Shown: positions 40,194-52,663 of the stretch, in pieces
How positions within the stretch are numbered: the first letter of the stretch is position 1
How the letters are laid out: each line of letters begins with the position of its first letter
Origin: Luteimonas sp. YGD11-2
Lineage (GTDB): Bacteria > Pseudomonadota > Gammaproteobacteria > Xanthomonadales > Xanthomonadaceae
DNA length: 64,000 bases
Reading direction: 5' to 3'
Assembly: GCF_004118975.1 (NCBI RefSeq)
Contig: NZ_CP035376.1
Coordinates: 1,178,001 to 1,242,000, forward strand
Program-made: the position numbers and the translations under genes
Notes under the pieces: model-generated
Told to the model about the DNA's origin: nothing
The model's database searches: none
The model's input: the letters and a program-made list of their open reading frames with translations, nothing else

Positions 40194-40889
40194 TCAGTGG
40201 GCGTCGGTGGCGGGCGTTGGCGTGGGTGTCGCCGGTGCCGAGAACGGGATCGTGTCCGGCGCCGTCGCGCCGCCTGAGATGATGAAGCTCATCGCCTGGT
40301 CGACCGTCCAGTCGGTCGGGGTGAGCTTTTCGACCGGTACCACCTCCAGGTAGCCGGACGTCGGGTTCGGCGTGGTCGGCACGTACACCGCAGCGAGCTC
40401 GCGGCCGGTGCCGGCTTCGCGCATCACCCGGGTCACCAGGCCGATGGATTTCATCTGGTCGTGCGGGAAGTCGATCAGCACCACCCGCTGGGTGGTGCCC
40501 GGCTTGGTCTGCAGGATGTCGAGCAGCTTGCGCGAACTGCCGTAGATGATGCCGGCCAGGGGCACCCGGGCCACGAACCGTTCGAACACGCGCAGCAGGC
40601 TCTGGCCCACCACGCGGCGGGTCAGCCAGCCCACCACCAGGATCGCCAGCAGCGTCGCCATCGACGCGATGGCGTTCTGTACCCACAGCGCGCTGGCCCA
40701 ACCGGCCTCGTCGGGAAACCACGCCGCGATGCGCATCGACACCGGCGCCACCCACGGCAGGCTGATGTCGCTCAACAGCACGAAGACGAACTTCACCACC
40801 ACCCAGGTCAGCCAGATCGGCAGCAGGGTGAGCAGGCCGGCAATGAACCACCGCTGCAGGCGGCGGTGGAACGGGATGGATTCGGACAT
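40194..40889 (-). CDS. DUF502 family membrane protein
   Basis: 231 residues. Two membrane helices (about 14-38 and 70-92) with the family blocks L-L-T-L-L-P-I-W-L-T and G-I-I-Y-G-S-S-R-K-L-L. A beta-rich C-terminal part (V-L-I-D-F-P, A-V-Y-V-P-T-T-P-N-P-T-S-G) ends in a threonine/proline tail. DUF502 proteins occur widely in bacteria and plants, with no established function in bacteria. ATG 40889. Confidence 0.88.
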   Translation of the reverse strand: MSESIPFHRRLQRWFIAGLLTLLPIWLTWVVVKFVFVLLSDISLPWVAPVSMRIAAWFPDEAGWASALWVQNAIASMATLLAILVVGWLTRRVVGQSLLRVFERFVARVPLAGIIYGSSRKLLDILQTKPGTTQRVVLIDFPHDQMKSIGLVTRVMREAGTGRELAAVYVPTTPNPTSGYLEVVPVEKLTPTDWTVDQAMSFIISGGATAPDTIPFSAPATPTPTPATDAH

Positions 40890-40938
40890 GCGCGAAGTCT
40901 AGCGGCTGCGCGCACGCTTACCGGGTTGGCGACCGCGC

Positions 40939-42972
40939 TCAGGGCTCGCGGACGAGGCGGAAGCCGACGTCGTCGTAGCCGCGCCCACCGTCGCGCGCGC
41001 GGCTGTCCTCGTCGCGTCGCCAGCTGCTGCCACGCACCTTGCGCCGTACGCAGTCGCCCTCGCAGTCGAGCAGCCATTCCGCCACCGCGCGCGAACCCAC
41101 TGCGGCTGCACTGCCGGACGCTTCCACGGTGGTGGGGAGGCGGTAACGGTGGCCGTTGCGCGCGCCCAGCCACTGCGCGAACGCCTGTGCGTCGTCCCAC
41201 GAGACGCAGACGACGGGATCGGCGTTGTTCTGTTCGAAGCCGGGGTCGGTCCAGTCGCGGCGTGCGATCACCCGCAGCACCGAGGCACGCTCGCGGCACA
41301 GCGTGGCCGGGCGGCCGGTGGCTTCGGCGAAGCGCGCGTACTCGCTGCGGCTGATGTGGCGGCGGGTGAGCGCGTAGGCGCCGTCGCCGCTGCGCACCAC
41401 CGTCATGCGTGCCGGATCGCCCGGCAGCACCGCGCCCACCGCAGGGATCGCCTCGGCCTGGCGGCGCAGGCGTCCGAGCGCGTCCGCGTCGAGGTTGGCG
41501 ACCCCGGCCAGTGCAGCCGCCTTGCGCGCGGCCTCGCGATCGAAGCGCCTGGCGGCCGCGTCGATGCGCACGGCGAGCGCGGCAGTGGTGTCCCGCCGCA
41601 GCTCCCGGGCGAGATCGTCATCGGCGAGACCGGTCGCCTGTACCAGCGTGGCGATGCGCTCGAAACGGGCACGCGCGTCGGCATCGTCGCCGTTCTTCGT
41701 GGCGCGCACCGCGTCGGTGGCCAGCGCGCGCGCGAGCTGTGCGGACAGCTGCGGCAGTTCGAGGTGATCGGGTGCGATGCGCGCGACGGCGACGAGGCTG
41801 TCGTAGGCGTTGTCGTCGGACGGCGACACCAGCCGGCGCTGCTCGAGCTGGCGTCGTGCGTCCTCGACCAGCGTGCTGGCTTCCGATTCCGGTGCCGCGC
41901 GCAGCAGGGCGTCGTCGGGGTTGTCGATCACTGCGGCGCCACCCACAGCCATGCTGTCGGCCGCCGGTTGCGGTTGCGATGCACGGAAGAAACCGCGCGC
42001 GGTGTCGTCGCCATGGCGCAGGCCGAAGCCGAGGCCGGCGGCCAGGATCAGCCCGAGCACGATCCACGCCCCGCGCGGCAGGTCGCGCATGCGCGCCACG
42101 CCGGCCGCCGCGGCATCGCGCGGCGAGAAACTGCGCTGCGGCCCGTACGGGATGCGTTCCAGCGCCTGCAGCATGTCGGCGGCATCGTGGTGGCGCTTGA
42201 GCGGATACTTTGCCATCGAACGGTCGATGAACTTCTGCCAGTGACGCAGGTGCGGTGGCAGCCGCGGGATCGGATCCTGCGCATGCATCACCGCCATCGA
42301 CAGCGCGTCCTGCGCCTCGAACGGCAGCCTGCCGGTGAGCATCTCCCAGGTCAGTACGCCCATGGCGTAGAGGTCGGCGCGATGGTCGACCTCCTCGCCG
42401 CGCGCCTGCTCCGGTGCCATGTAGGCGGTACTGCCCAGCGCGAGCCCGGCACTGGTGACGCGGCTGCCATAGCCGCGGCGCAGGGCGATGCCGAAATCGG
42501 CGAGCAGCGGGCGGTCGGCGTCGTCGAACAGCACGTTCTCGGCCTTGACGTCGCGGTGGATCACCCCGCGCGCATGCGCATAGGCCAGCGCCGACAGCAG
42601 CGCGCGCAGGATCTCGCGGATACGTGCCTCGTCCCCGGCCAGGTCGCGCTGGCCGAGGTGGCCGCGGGTCATGTGCGGCATCACGAAGAATGGGCGGTCG
42701 TCGGCGGTGCGGCCGATCTGGTGGATGCCGACGATGTGCGGATGGTCGAGGCGGCCGATCGTTCGCGCCTCGTTCTCGAAGCGGCGGCGGCTGACCTCGT
42801 CGCCGAGGGCTTCCGGGCGCATCACCTTGATGGCGACGTCGCGGCCCAGCGATTCCTGCCGTGCCAGATACACGGTCGACATGCCGCCGTCCGCAATCCT
42901 GCGCAGCACCCGGTAGCCGGCAACCTCCGGCAACGGCGTTGCCGCGTCGTGGAATGTGGACCGGTCCTGCAT
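40939..42972 (-). CDS. Ser/Thr protein kinase with C-terminal FGE-sulfatase-like domain
   Basis: 677 residues. Residues 20-275 are a Hanks-type kinase: glycine loop R-I-A-D-G-G-M-S-T-V-Y, K49 in V-A-I-K-V-M-R, catalytic H-R-D-V-K-A-E-N (139-146), D-F-G (159-161) and M-A-P-E. One membrane helix at about 301-318 puts the rest outside the cytoplasm. The linker (about 350-520) is alanine-rich and helical. The C-terminal ~150 residues resemble formylglycine-generating-enzyme (SUMF1-like) domains: R-S-E-Y-A-R-F, P-V-V-C-V-S-W-D-D-A, Y-R-L-P-T, V-R-G-S-S-W, V-G-F-R-L-V-R. ATG 42972 has AGGGGG upstream. Confidence 0.88.
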   Translation of the reverse strand: MQDRSTFHDAATPLPEVAGYRVLRRIADGGMSTVYLARQESLGRDVAIKVMRPEALGDEVSRRRFENEARTIGRLDHPHIVGIHQIGRTADDRPFFVMPHMTRGHLGQRDLAGDEARIREILRALLSALAYAHARGVIHRDVKAENVLFDDADRPLLADFGIALRRGYGSRVTSAGLALGSTAYMAPEQARGEEVDHRADLYAMGVLTWEMLTGRLPFEAQDALSMAVMHAQDPIPRLPPHLRHWQKFIDRSMAKYPLKRHHDAADMLQALERIPYGPQRSFSPRDAAAAGVARMRDLPRGAWIVLGLILAAGLGFGLRHGDDTARGFFRASQPQPAADSMAVGGAAVIDNPDDALLRAAPESEASTLVEDARRQLEQRRLVSPSDDNAYDSLVAVARIAPDHLELPQLSAQLARALATDAVRATKNGDDADARARFERIATLVQATGLADDDLARELRRDTTAALAVRIDAAARRFDREAARKAAALAGVANLDADALGRLRRQAEAIPAVGAVLPGDPARMTVVRSGDGAYALTRRHISRSEYARFAEATGRPATLCRERASVLRVIARRDWTDPGFEQNNADPVVCVSWDDAQAFAQWLGARNGHRYRLPTTVEASGSAAAVGSRAVAEWLLDCEGDCVRRKVRGSSWRRDEDSRARDGGRGYDDVGFRLVREP

Positions 42973-43099
42973 GCCGCCCCCTGTCAGGCCCGCAGCATAG
43001 CCACGCCGGCCATGGTTGTGGTGAATCGCGTGGCGTGCGGTCGCCGCCACCAGCGGTTGCAGCGGAGATCCGGCGCAGGCGCATGCCGCATCGTGCGGG

Positions 43100-43594
43100 T
43101 CACGCCTGGCGGCGGTCCTTCTTGCGGCGTACGTAGATCTGCTTGCGCACGCGTGCGACCACGTCGCCGTCCGCATCCACGACGTCGGTCGAGAACCAGT
43201 GCAGGTACTTGTCGCCGCCGGCGGTCTGCGCGTGCATGGTGGCGAGCGTGGCCTCGTCGAGCACGAACTGCGCGCGTACGGTGCCGCGGCCGGGCTTGAG
43301 GAATTCGATCCCGCCGGCGCGGTCCCAGACGTAGTGATCGCGGCCGATCGCTTCCTTGACCAGAAGCATCCAGAACGGATCGGTCATTGCGAACAGGCTT
43401 CCGCCGAAATGGGTGCCCACGTAGTTGCGGTTCCACGGCCGCATGCGCAGCGCCACCCGGGCGCTGCGCCAGTCGCGTGCGATGTGTTCGACGCGGATCC
43501 CCGTGCACAGGAACGGCGGCCACAGGTTCATCAGCAGGCGCAGTCGATCGGCCGTCATCTCGTCACGGAAGGGCAGGGCGCGACATTCTGCCAT
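43100..43594 (-). CDS. DUF4442/hotdog-fold thioesterase-like protein
   Basis: 164 residues from ATG 43594; an internal ATG at 43558 is equally possible, as neither has a clear ribosome-binding site. It contains W-P-P-F-L-C-T-G-I-R-V, N-R-N-Y-V-G-T-H-F-G-G-S-L-F-A-M-T-D (the helix of the hotdog fold) and a closing basic segment K-Q-I-Y-V-R-R-K-K. This is the DUF4442/YiiD-C type of hotdog protein, probably a thioesterase or acyl-binding protein. The substrate is unknown. Confidence 0.85.
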   Translation of the reverse strand: MAECRALPFRDEMTADRLRLLMNLWPPFLCTGIRVEHIARDWRSARVALRMRPWNRNYVGTHFGGSLFAMTDPFWMLLVKEAIGRDHYVWDRAGGIEFLKPGRGTVRAQFVLDEATLATMHAQTAGGDKYLHWFSTDVVDADGDVVARVRKQIYVRRKKDRRQA

Positions 43595-43636
43595 ACGCGC
43601 AAGTACGGTTGCGGCCCGTCACCGGCGCCGCGTCGG

Positions 43637-44494
43637 TCAGAACAGCAGCGAGGCCATGCGGCGGCGGTAGCGGCCCACCAGTTCGGCGTCCTCGACCACG
43701 CGGAAGGCGTCGATCAGGCTGCGGCGCGGCAGGCCGTTGTCGTAGTCGCGGTCCAGGCGCAGCATCTCGATGAAGTGCTGCAGGCCGGCCTCCGGATTGC
43801 CTTCGACGATCTCGCGCACGCCGAGCAGGTGACGGGCGCGCAGGTCGGCGGGATTGCCGGTGAGGGCCTGCTCGAGTTCGGCCCGCGACGGCGCGCCCTT
43901 CAGCAGCGCGGCGAAGCCCAGGCGTGCGCGCGCCTGCACGCTGCGGTCGTCGGTGGCCAGCGCGGCCGGCAGCCCGTCGAGCAGGCCCTGGGCCTCGTCG
44001 GTCTCGCCGGTACGCAGCAGCGCCACTGCCAGATCAAGCCGCAGCTCGTCCTTGCCGGGCTCGGCGGAGACGGCATCGCGCAGGCGTGCGACCTCCGCCA
44101 CGGGGTCGAGCGGCGCATCCGCGACCGGCTCCTCGGCCGCTGCCGCCGGCTGGATGCCGTGGCGGGCAAGGAGTTCGCGCAGCTGGCCTTCCGGCACCGC
44201 ACCGGGAAAGCCGTCGACCGGCTGCCCGCCGACCAGCAGGAACACGGTCGGCACCGAGCGGATCTGGAATGCCGCGGCGATCTGCTGTTCGCGGTCCACA
44301 TCCACCTTGGCCAGCAGGAATGCGCCGTTGTATTCGGCCGCGAGTTTTTCCAGCACCGGGCCGAGCGTCTTGCACGGACCGCACCATTCCGCCCAGAAAT
44401 CGAGCAGGACCGGGACCTCCATCGACTTCTGCAGCACATCGGTTTCGAAGTTGGCGACGGTGGCGTCGAAGACGTGGGCGGGCTGTGCGGTCAT
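43637..44494 (-). CDS. cnoX: Thioredoxin-TPR chaperedoxin (CnoX/YbbN)
   Basis: 285 residues. Thioredoxin domain first (D-F-W-A-E-W-C-G-P-C-K-T-L near 30-42, with a full C-G-P-C), then a tetratricopeptide-type helical region (A-D-L-R-A-R-H-L-L-G-V-R-E, L-D-R-D-Y-D-N-G-L-P-R). This is the YbbN/CnoX architecture. CnoX holds unfolded proteins under oxidative stress and hands them to DnaK or GroEL. The intact C-G-P-C suggests that, unlike E. coli CnoX, it may be redox-active. ATG 44494. Confidence 0.92.
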   Translation of the reverse strand: MTAQPAHVFDATVANFETDVLQKSMEVPVLLDFWAEWCGPCKTLGPVLEKLAAEYNGAFLLAKVDVDREQQIAAAFQIRSVPTVFLLVGGQPVDGFPGAVPEGQLRELLARHGIQPAAAAEEPVADAPLDPVAEVARLRDAVSAEPGKDELRLDLAVALLRTGETDEAQGLLDGLPAALATDDRSVQARARLGFAALLKGAPSRAELEQALTGNPADLRARHLLGVREIVEGNPEAGLQHFIEMLRLDRDYDNGLPRRSLIDAFRVVEDAELVGRYRRRMASLLF

Positions 44495-44593
44495 GCGGCT
44501 GTTCCTGGCGATCCGGGCCAAGGACAATGGTGCCGTTGCCGGCGGAATCCAAGTGTGGCCGGCATTTCCCCACAGAACCCCGGTGTTTTTCGC

Positions 44594-45208
44594 ATGCCTG
44601 CCGACCGCGTATCCATGTCCCCCCGACGGTTCGCGCCGGCCTGCGCCGCGCTGGCCTTTCTACTGGTGATCGTGGCGATCGCGTCCGGCGCACTGTGGTG
44701 GCCGGGGCTTTCGCATACCGGGCATCCCATGGCCCTGCCGGGCGCTGGCGGCGTGCCCCACGCGGCCGGCTACAACGCGCTGGCCTTCGTGCTGCCGGGC
44801 GTGCTGGCATGCCTGCTGGCGCTCTGGCGCTACAACGCGTTGGCGCCGGCCGCAGGCTGGGTCGCCCGGATCGGCGCACGGCTGTTGCTGGTGGCCGGTA
44901 CCGCCTGGGCCGCGCAGGGCGTATTCGCGCTCGACCTGCGCGAACTCGACGGGCCCGCGGGATACCTGCACGCCGCGGCATGGACGTGCTGGTGGCTGGC
45001 CGCCGCGAGCGGGCTGGCGCTGCTCGGGTCCGGCGATCGTCGAGGGCGCCGGCTGGACTGGACCATCGCGACCCTGCTGGTGCTGCTGGCGTTGCTGCCG
45101 CACTGGCCGTGGCCTGCGGCATTGAGCCAGCGGCTGGCCGCGCTTGCCTGGTTCGGCGGCTGGCTGGCGTGGTCGCTCCGCGGGCGGCGCGTTTCAGGCC
45201 TGCGCTGA
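44594..45208 (+). CDS. Multi-pass membrane protein, DUF998-like
   Basis: 204 residues from ATG 44594 (ATG 44615 is an alternative). About six hydrophobic helices (roughly 14-32, 55-77, 90-107, 121-143, 153-170 and 176-195). It has the look of DUF998 membrane proteins, but there is no clear signature. Its 3' end overlaps the 3' end of the convergent diguanylate cyclase gene by 15 bp. Function unknown. Confidence 0.7.
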   Translation: MPADRVSMSPRRFAPACAALAFLLVIVAIASGALWWPGLSHTGHPMALPGAGGVPHAAGYNALAFVLPGVLACLLALWRYNALAPAAGWVARIGARLLLVAGTAWAAQGVFALDLRELDGPAGYLHAAAWTCWWLAAASGLALLGSGDRRGRRLDWTIATLLVLLALLPHWPWPAALSQRLAALAWFGGWLAWSLRGRRVSGLR

Positions 45209-46909
45209 GGCGTGCAGCACCCGGTCGCGGCCTTGGGCCTTGGCGCGGTACAGCGCGGCATCGGCGATTTCCAGCAGCAGGCCGGCGTCGGCGCTGTCGT
45301 GGGGCGCGGTGGCGATACCGATGGACATGGTGACCGGCCCCAGCGGCCTGTCCATGTGGCGGATGGTCAACGATGACATCGCCCGGCAGATCTCCTTGCC
45401 GCGCAGGATCGCGGACGCGGCATCGGTTTCCGGCAGCACGATGGTGAATTCCTCGCCGCCATAGCGGCATGCGAGGTCCTCGGCGCGCACCAGCGACTGC
45501 AGGATGCGTCCGACATGCGCGAGCACCGCGTCGCCCGCGGCGTGGCCGTGCTCGTCGTTGAAGCGCTTGAAGTGGTCGATGTCGATCATCATCAGCGACA
45601 GCGGCAGGCGCCGGCGTTCGCAGCGCAGCATCTCGCGGACCAGGTTCTCCTCCAGATAGCGGCGGTTGAACAGTCCGGTGAGGGGGTCGCGGATCGACTG
45701 CAGGCGCAGTGTTTCGCGCAGCTGCAGGTTGGCGATCGCCATGCCCATCTGCTCGGCGATCGCGATGATGATGGGGGCGTCGTTGTCCTCGACACCGTCG
45801 CTGGTGCGGCCACTGACGTGCAGCAGGCCGAGCGACGCGCCCTGGGCGACCAGCGGCACGCACAGGCTGGAGACGCCCTCGACCGGCGTATCGGGGTCGA
45901 TATGTTCGCAGCGCAGGCCGCCGCTGCGGCCGCGGGTGTAGTGCGGCTGGCCGCGGCGCAACGCCCAGCACTGCTCGTGCATGATCACGTCGCCGCTGCT
46001 GATCACCTGGTTGCCGAAGCTGGCCGCGCTCTCGAGGAAGTTCTGCGAGGTCCTGGACAGGTAGCAGCGGCCGCTGGAGCCGGGTACCAGGTCCTGCACC
46101 GTGCGCATGGTCAGTGACATCAGTTCATCGCGGCTCTGGCAGCTCTGCAGCAGGCCGGCGTAGACGCTCTGCGTGCGCCGCTGCTCGGCGAGGGTGTCGC
46201 GCAGCACCAGCGCCTGCTGCAGTTCGGACACCGCATGCCGCGCTTCGCGCTCGAGCTGGCGGCTGCGCCTGTTCTCGCGCGCGAGGCCGACCAGCAGCAT
46301 GCCCAGCAGGATCAGGGCGATGGTCATCGCCAGCACGATGAAGAGCACCAGGGTCGTCGCCTCGCGTTCGCTGCGCTCGCGCCGCTGCTGCAGCAGCATC
46401 TGTTCGACGGCGTGCATTTCCTGGCTGAGCGCGGTGAGTTCCGCGACGCGGCGCAGGTTCACCCCGGCATCGCGTCGGCGCACGTCGGCGTCGGTGGCGT
46501 CGAGCGACTCGACGTCGAGCAGCACCTGCATCGCCGCCATGTGGCTGGCGATCGCTCCGGCCAGCGTGCGCGCGCGCGCCTGCTGCTGCGGGTTGTCGGC
46601 GGTCAGTTCCACGAGCTGGTCACCGAGCCGGTCGGCCCGTGCCATTGCCGCGAAGGCCTGCGGGCGGTACTCGGCCACGCTGGTGTTGCGGAATCCGCGC
46701 GCGTTCGCCTCTGCCGCGCGCACGGCCGCATCGGTGGCCTCGATCAGGTTGATCACCCGATAGCTGTGTTCGAGCGAGTTGCTGGCGGCCTGGAAGCTGC
46801 GCACACCCATCACCGCGGCGATGCCCGCGCCCAGCAGCAGCACCAATGCGATCGCCACCGCGGGGATGCGCAGGCGTCGGGTGCGGGAGGGGGGTACGGA
46901 CATCGGCAT
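45194..46909 (-). CDS. GAF-GGDEF diguanylate cyclase
   Basis: 571 residues. N-terminal membrane helix (about 15-37), a periplasmic helical sensor region (about 40-190, CHASE3/4HB-like), a second membrane helix (about 188-210), a coiled-coil linker, a GAF-like domain (about 245-395) and a C-terminal GGDEF domain with intact R-Y-G-G-E-E-F. The inhibitory RxxD motif (R-A-E-D) lies five residues before it, so product inhibition by c-di-GMP is expected. ATG 46909 (or 46903). Divergent from leuS. Confidence 0.92.
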   Translation of the reverse strand: MPMSVPPSRTRRLRIPAVAIALVLLLGAGIAAVMGVRSFQAASNSLEHSYRVINLIEATDAAVRAAEANARGFRNTSVAEYRPQAFAAMARADRLGDQLVELTADNPQQQARARTLAGAIASHMAAMQVLLDVESLDATDADVRRRDAGVNLRRVAELTALSQEMHAVEQMLLQQRRERSEREATTLVLFIVLAMTIALILLGMLLVGLARENRRSRQLEREARHAVSELQQALVLRDTLAEQRRTQSVYAGLLQSCQSRDELMSLTMRTVQDLVPGSSGRCYLSRTSQNFLESAASFGNQVISSGDVIMHEQCWALRRGQPHYTRGRSGGLRCEHIDPDTPVEGVSSLCVPLVAQGASLGLLHVSGRTSDGVEDNDAPIIIAIAEQMGMAIANLQLRETLRLQSIRDPLTGLFNRRYLEENLVREMLRCERRRLPLSLMMIDIDHFKRFNDEHGHAAGDAVLAHVGRILQSLVRAEDLACRYGGEEFTIVLPETDAASAILRGKEICRAMSSLTIRHMDRPLGPVTMSIGIATAPHDSADAGLLLEIADAALYRAKAQGRDRVLHASAQA

Positions 46910-46985
46910 AGTCTAGCCAGATGGACGATCCGCCCCGGCCCGGGCCGCCGCGCGCTTCGTGGCGGTGCCGGGGGGCGTAGGGTAG

Positions 46986-49751
<2,766 letters not shown>

Positions 49752-49810
49752 CCGCCGGCCTGCTCACGCTGCTCCCCGATTCCCGCTCCCGCCCCACACA
49801 GACTCCGGCC

Positions 49811-50308
49811 ATGCGCAGATTCCTCCCGCTCGTCCTGCTTTCGACCCTGCTGCTCGGCGCCTGTGGTTTCCACCTGCGCAGTGCGCTGAGCCTGCCGCCG
49901 GACCTCGGCGCGGTCCGGGTGGTGACCCAGGATCCGTACAGCCCGCTGCGTGATGGCCTCGAGCTGGCGTTGCGCCAGGCCGGTGCCGACATCGTGCCGC
50001 CGGCCACCGCCGACGTGGCGACGCTCGGCGTGCTGTCCGAGCGCTGGGCGGAGACCCCGCTGTCGGTCGACCAGTTCGGGCGCGCGCAGGAGTACTCGCT
50101 GCGCTACGCGGTGGTGTTCCGCCTGCGCGGTGCCGACGGTGCCGACCTGGTGCCGCAGCAGGCGATCGAACTCGCGCGCGACTACACCTCGAGCCCGACC
50201 GAGCTGATCGGCACCGAGAGCGAGCGCGAACTCCTCGGCCGCGAGATGCGCCGCGAGATGGTTGCCTCGATCGTGCGCCGCATCGACGGGGCCTCGCGGC
50301 AGCCGTAG
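49811..50308 (+). CDS. lptE: LPS assembly lipoprotein LptE
   Basis: 165 residues. Lipoprotein signal with L-L-L-G-A-C (cysteine near 18), then G-F-H-L-R, the conserved LptE start. The rest fits the short LptE fold. It plugs the LptD barrel in the outer membrane for LPS export. The gene follows leuS and precedes holA, the conserved leuS-lptE-holA order of gammaproteobacteria, which supports the call more than sequence does. Confidence 0.93.
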   Translation: MRRFLPLVLLSTLLLGACGFHLRSALSLPPDLGAVRVVTQDPYSPLRDGLELALRQAGADIVPPATADVATLGVLSERWAETPLSVDQFGRAQEYSLRYAVVFRLRGADGADLVPQQAIELARDYTSSPTELIGTESERELLGREMRREMVASIVRRIDGASRQP

Positions 50309-50321
50309 GGCCGGGCGGGCG

Positions 50322-51350
50322 ATGGAGCTGACCCCGGAACGTCTCGTCGCCCAGCTCGGGCAGGGGCCGCTGCGTCCGGTCTACCTGATCGCGGGTCCGG
50401 AAACGCTGCGCGTGCTCGAAGCCGCCGACGCGGTGCGCATCCGCGCGCGCGAGCAGGGCTACGCCGAACGCGAGGTCTTCGAGCCCGAAGGCCGCGACAT
50501 CGACTGGAACGCGCTCGAGGCCACCCTGCGCGCGCCCAGCCTGTTCGCCGCACGCCGGGTGATCGAGATCCGGCTGCCGACCACCAAGCCCGGCAAGGAC
50601 GGCGCGAAGGTGATCAGCGAATTCTGTGAGGCCCCGCCCGACGACATCCTGCTGCTGGTGACCGGCGGCGAATGGAGCCGCCAGCACGGCGGCAAGTGGA
50701 GCGAGGCAATCGGCCGGGTCGGGCAGATCGCGGTGGCGTGGGGCGTCAAGCCGCACGAGATGCCGGACTGGATCGAACGCCGCCTGCGCCGCCGCGGGGT
50801 CAGCGCCGACCGCGATGCCGTGCAGCGGCTGGCGGACCGGGTCGAGGGCAACCTGCTGGCGGCCGCGCAGGAGATCGACAAGCTGGTCCTGCTGGCCGAG
50901 GGCGCGACGCTCGACAGCGCACGGATGGACGACCTGGTCGCCGATGCGGCGCGCTTCGACGTGTTCCGGCTGGTGGATGCGGCGCTGTCCGGCCAGGCCG
51001 CGCAGGCGGTGCGCATGCTCGCCGGGCTGCGTGCCGAAGGCGAGGCGGTGCCGGCGCTGATGGGCATGGTGGTGATGGAACTGCAGCGCGCGGCGGCACT
51101 TGCGCGCGTGCAGGCGCGCGGCGGCAACCTCAATGCGGAGTTCCGCGCGCAGCGGGTGTGGGACTCGAAGCAGGCGGTCTACACCCGCGCCCTGCAGCGG
51201 CATCCCGCACCGCGCTGGGACCAGTTCCTGGCCGCGGCCGGGCGCATCGACCGCATCGCCAAGGGGCGAGCGCCCGGCGATGCCTGGCAGGCGCTGGAGC
51301 GCCTGCTGGTGGCGGTGGCCGAACCCCGCGCCGCGTCCCTGCTCGCATGA
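50322..51350 (+). CDS. holA: DNA polymerase III subunit delta
   Basis: 342 residues, typical HolA length. Opens M-E-L-T-P-E-R-L-V-A-Q-L, then L-I-A-G-P-E-T-L-R-V-L-E-A-A-D, the N-terminal AAA-like region; C-terminal collar helices at the end. It is the clamp-loader subunit that opens the beta clamp. ATG 50322, 13 bp after lptE. Confidence 0.95.
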   Translation: MELTPERLVAQLGQGPLRPVYLIAGPETLRVLEAADAVRIRAREQGYAEREVFEPEGRDIDWNALEATLRAPSLFAARRVIEIRLPTTKPGKDGAKVISEFCEAPPDDILLLVTGGEWSRQHGGKWSEAIGRVGQIAVAWGVKPHEMPDWIERRLRRRGVSADRDAVQRLADRVEGNLLAAAQEIDKLVLLAEGATLDSARMDDLVADAARFDVFRLVDAALSGQAAQAVRMLAGLRAEGEAVPALMGMVVMELQRAAALARVQARGGNLNAEFRAQRVWDSKQAVYTRALQRHPAPRWDQFLAAAGRIDRIAKGRAPGDAWQALERLLVAVAEPRAASLLA

Positions 51351-51518
51351 CCCGCGCACTGCCCGATGTGGCTGCGGCCCGGCGCCGATGAGCACGTATC
51401 CGGGAGCCGGAGCGTTGGCGGGACGCCTGCGTCGGCGGGTAACCGGCGCCCTGGCCCCGACATGTCGGCCGCCCGTGCCGATCCGCGTCGATCCGCGGCG
51501 AAAGTGCCTGCCGGGTCG

Positions 51519-52223
51519 ATGACCGTCGCGGACGTCACCAAGGGCGTACAGGAGGAGCCCGCGTCCCTGCTGGTGCTCTACGGCGGCACCTTCGACCCGG
51601 TCCACAACGGACATCTCGCCGTGGCGCGAGCCGCGCGCGACCTCCTCGGCGTGCCCGTCCACCTGATGCCGGCTGCCGATCCGCCACACCGCGCCGCACC
51701 CGGTGCCGATGCCGCGACCCGCGCCGCGATGCTGGACCTGGCGCTGGCCGGGGAATCGGGGTTGCAGGTGGACCGCCGTGAACTGCAGCGCCCCGGACGC
51801 AGCTGGACCGTCGACACCCTCCGCGCGCTGCGGGAGACCGCGCCGCTGAGGCCGGTCGCGTTGCTGCTGGGGGCCGATGGCTTCCGTGGCCTGCCGCAGT
51901 GGAAGGAGTGGCAGGCGCTGTTCGCGCTCGCGCATCTCGTGGTCGCCGAGCGCGCGTGCGATCCGCTCGACCGGGATCTGCCGGCTGCGCTGGCCGACGC
52001 CGTCGCGGACCGCTGGACCGCGGACCCCGGCGACCTCCGGGCCACGCCCGCGGGGCGGGTGCTGCGGCTGCGCCAGCCGCTGAGTCCGGAATCGGCGACC
52101 GAGGTGCGCCGCCGGATCGCCCGTGGCGAGTCCTGGCAGGCGATGGTGCCGCCGGCGGTGGCTGCACGGATCACGACCGACGGCCTGTATGCACACGGTG
52201 GCGACGGCGGTGCGCCGTTATAA
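51519..52223 (+). CDS. nadD: Nicotinate-nucleotide adenylyltransferase
   Basis: 234 residues. The nucleotidyltransferase motif [11 protein letters not shown] lies near residue 25, and G-A-D-G-F and T-E-V-R-R-R-I are further family blocks. It makes nicotinate adenine dinucleotide in NAD synthesis. ATG 51519 is nearest the conserved start; the frame is open further upstream without homology. Follows holA by 168 bp. Confidence 0.94.
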   Translation: MTVADVTKGVQEEPASLLVLYGGTFDPVHNGHLAVARAARDLLGVPVHLMPAADPPHRAAPGADAATRAAMLDLALAGESGLQVDRRELQRPGRSWTVDTLRALRETAPLRPVALLLGADGFRGLPQWKEWQALFALAHLVVAERACDPLDRDLPAALADAVADRWTADPGDLRATPAGRVLRLRQPLSPESATEVRRRIARGESWQAMVPPAVAARITTDGLYAHGGDGGAPL

Positions 52224-52251
52224 TCCGGCGCAAATCCCAGAGTCCATCGCT

Positions 52252-52656
52252 TTGACCAGCCCTGCCCAAGTCATCAAGACCCGTCTTCCCACCCCGCCGC
52301 CGTCCGTCGATGTCCTGCTCGAGCAGGTACGCGCGGCCACCGAAGAACTGAAGGCGCGCGACGTCGTCGAGCTCGACGTCCGCGGCAAGTCGAGCGTCTG
52401 CGACTACATGGTGGTGGCTTCGGGCACCTCCAGTCGCCACGTGAAATCCATCGCCGACGAGGTCGTCCGCTTCGCCAAGAAGCTCGACGTCCAGCCGCTG
52501 GGCGTGGAAGGCGAGCGCGAAGCCGAATGGGTGCTGGTGGACCTCGGCGACGTCGTCGTGCACGTCATGCTGCCGCGGGTGCGCGAGTTCTACGCCATCG
52601 AGCGTCTGTGGACGGTCGGCGACCAGCCACCCGACACGGGCGCCGCCGCGCGCTGA
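52252..52656 (+). CDS. rsfS: Ribosomal silencing factor RsfS
   Basis: 134 residues from a TTG start. Family signature near 35-55: [10 protein letters not shown] then [17 protein letters not shown]. It binds L14 of the large subunit to block 70S formation in poor nutrition. Sits between nadD and rlmH in the conserved nadD-rsfS-rlmH order. Confidence 0.95.
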   Translation: MTSPAQVIKTRLPTPPPSVDVLLEQVRAATEELKARDVVELDVRGKSSVCDYMVVASGTSSRHVKSIADEVVRFAKKLDVQPLGVEGEREAEWVLVDLGDVVVHVMLPRVREFYAIERLWTVGDQPPDTGAAAR

Positions 52657-52663
52657 TTGCGCG

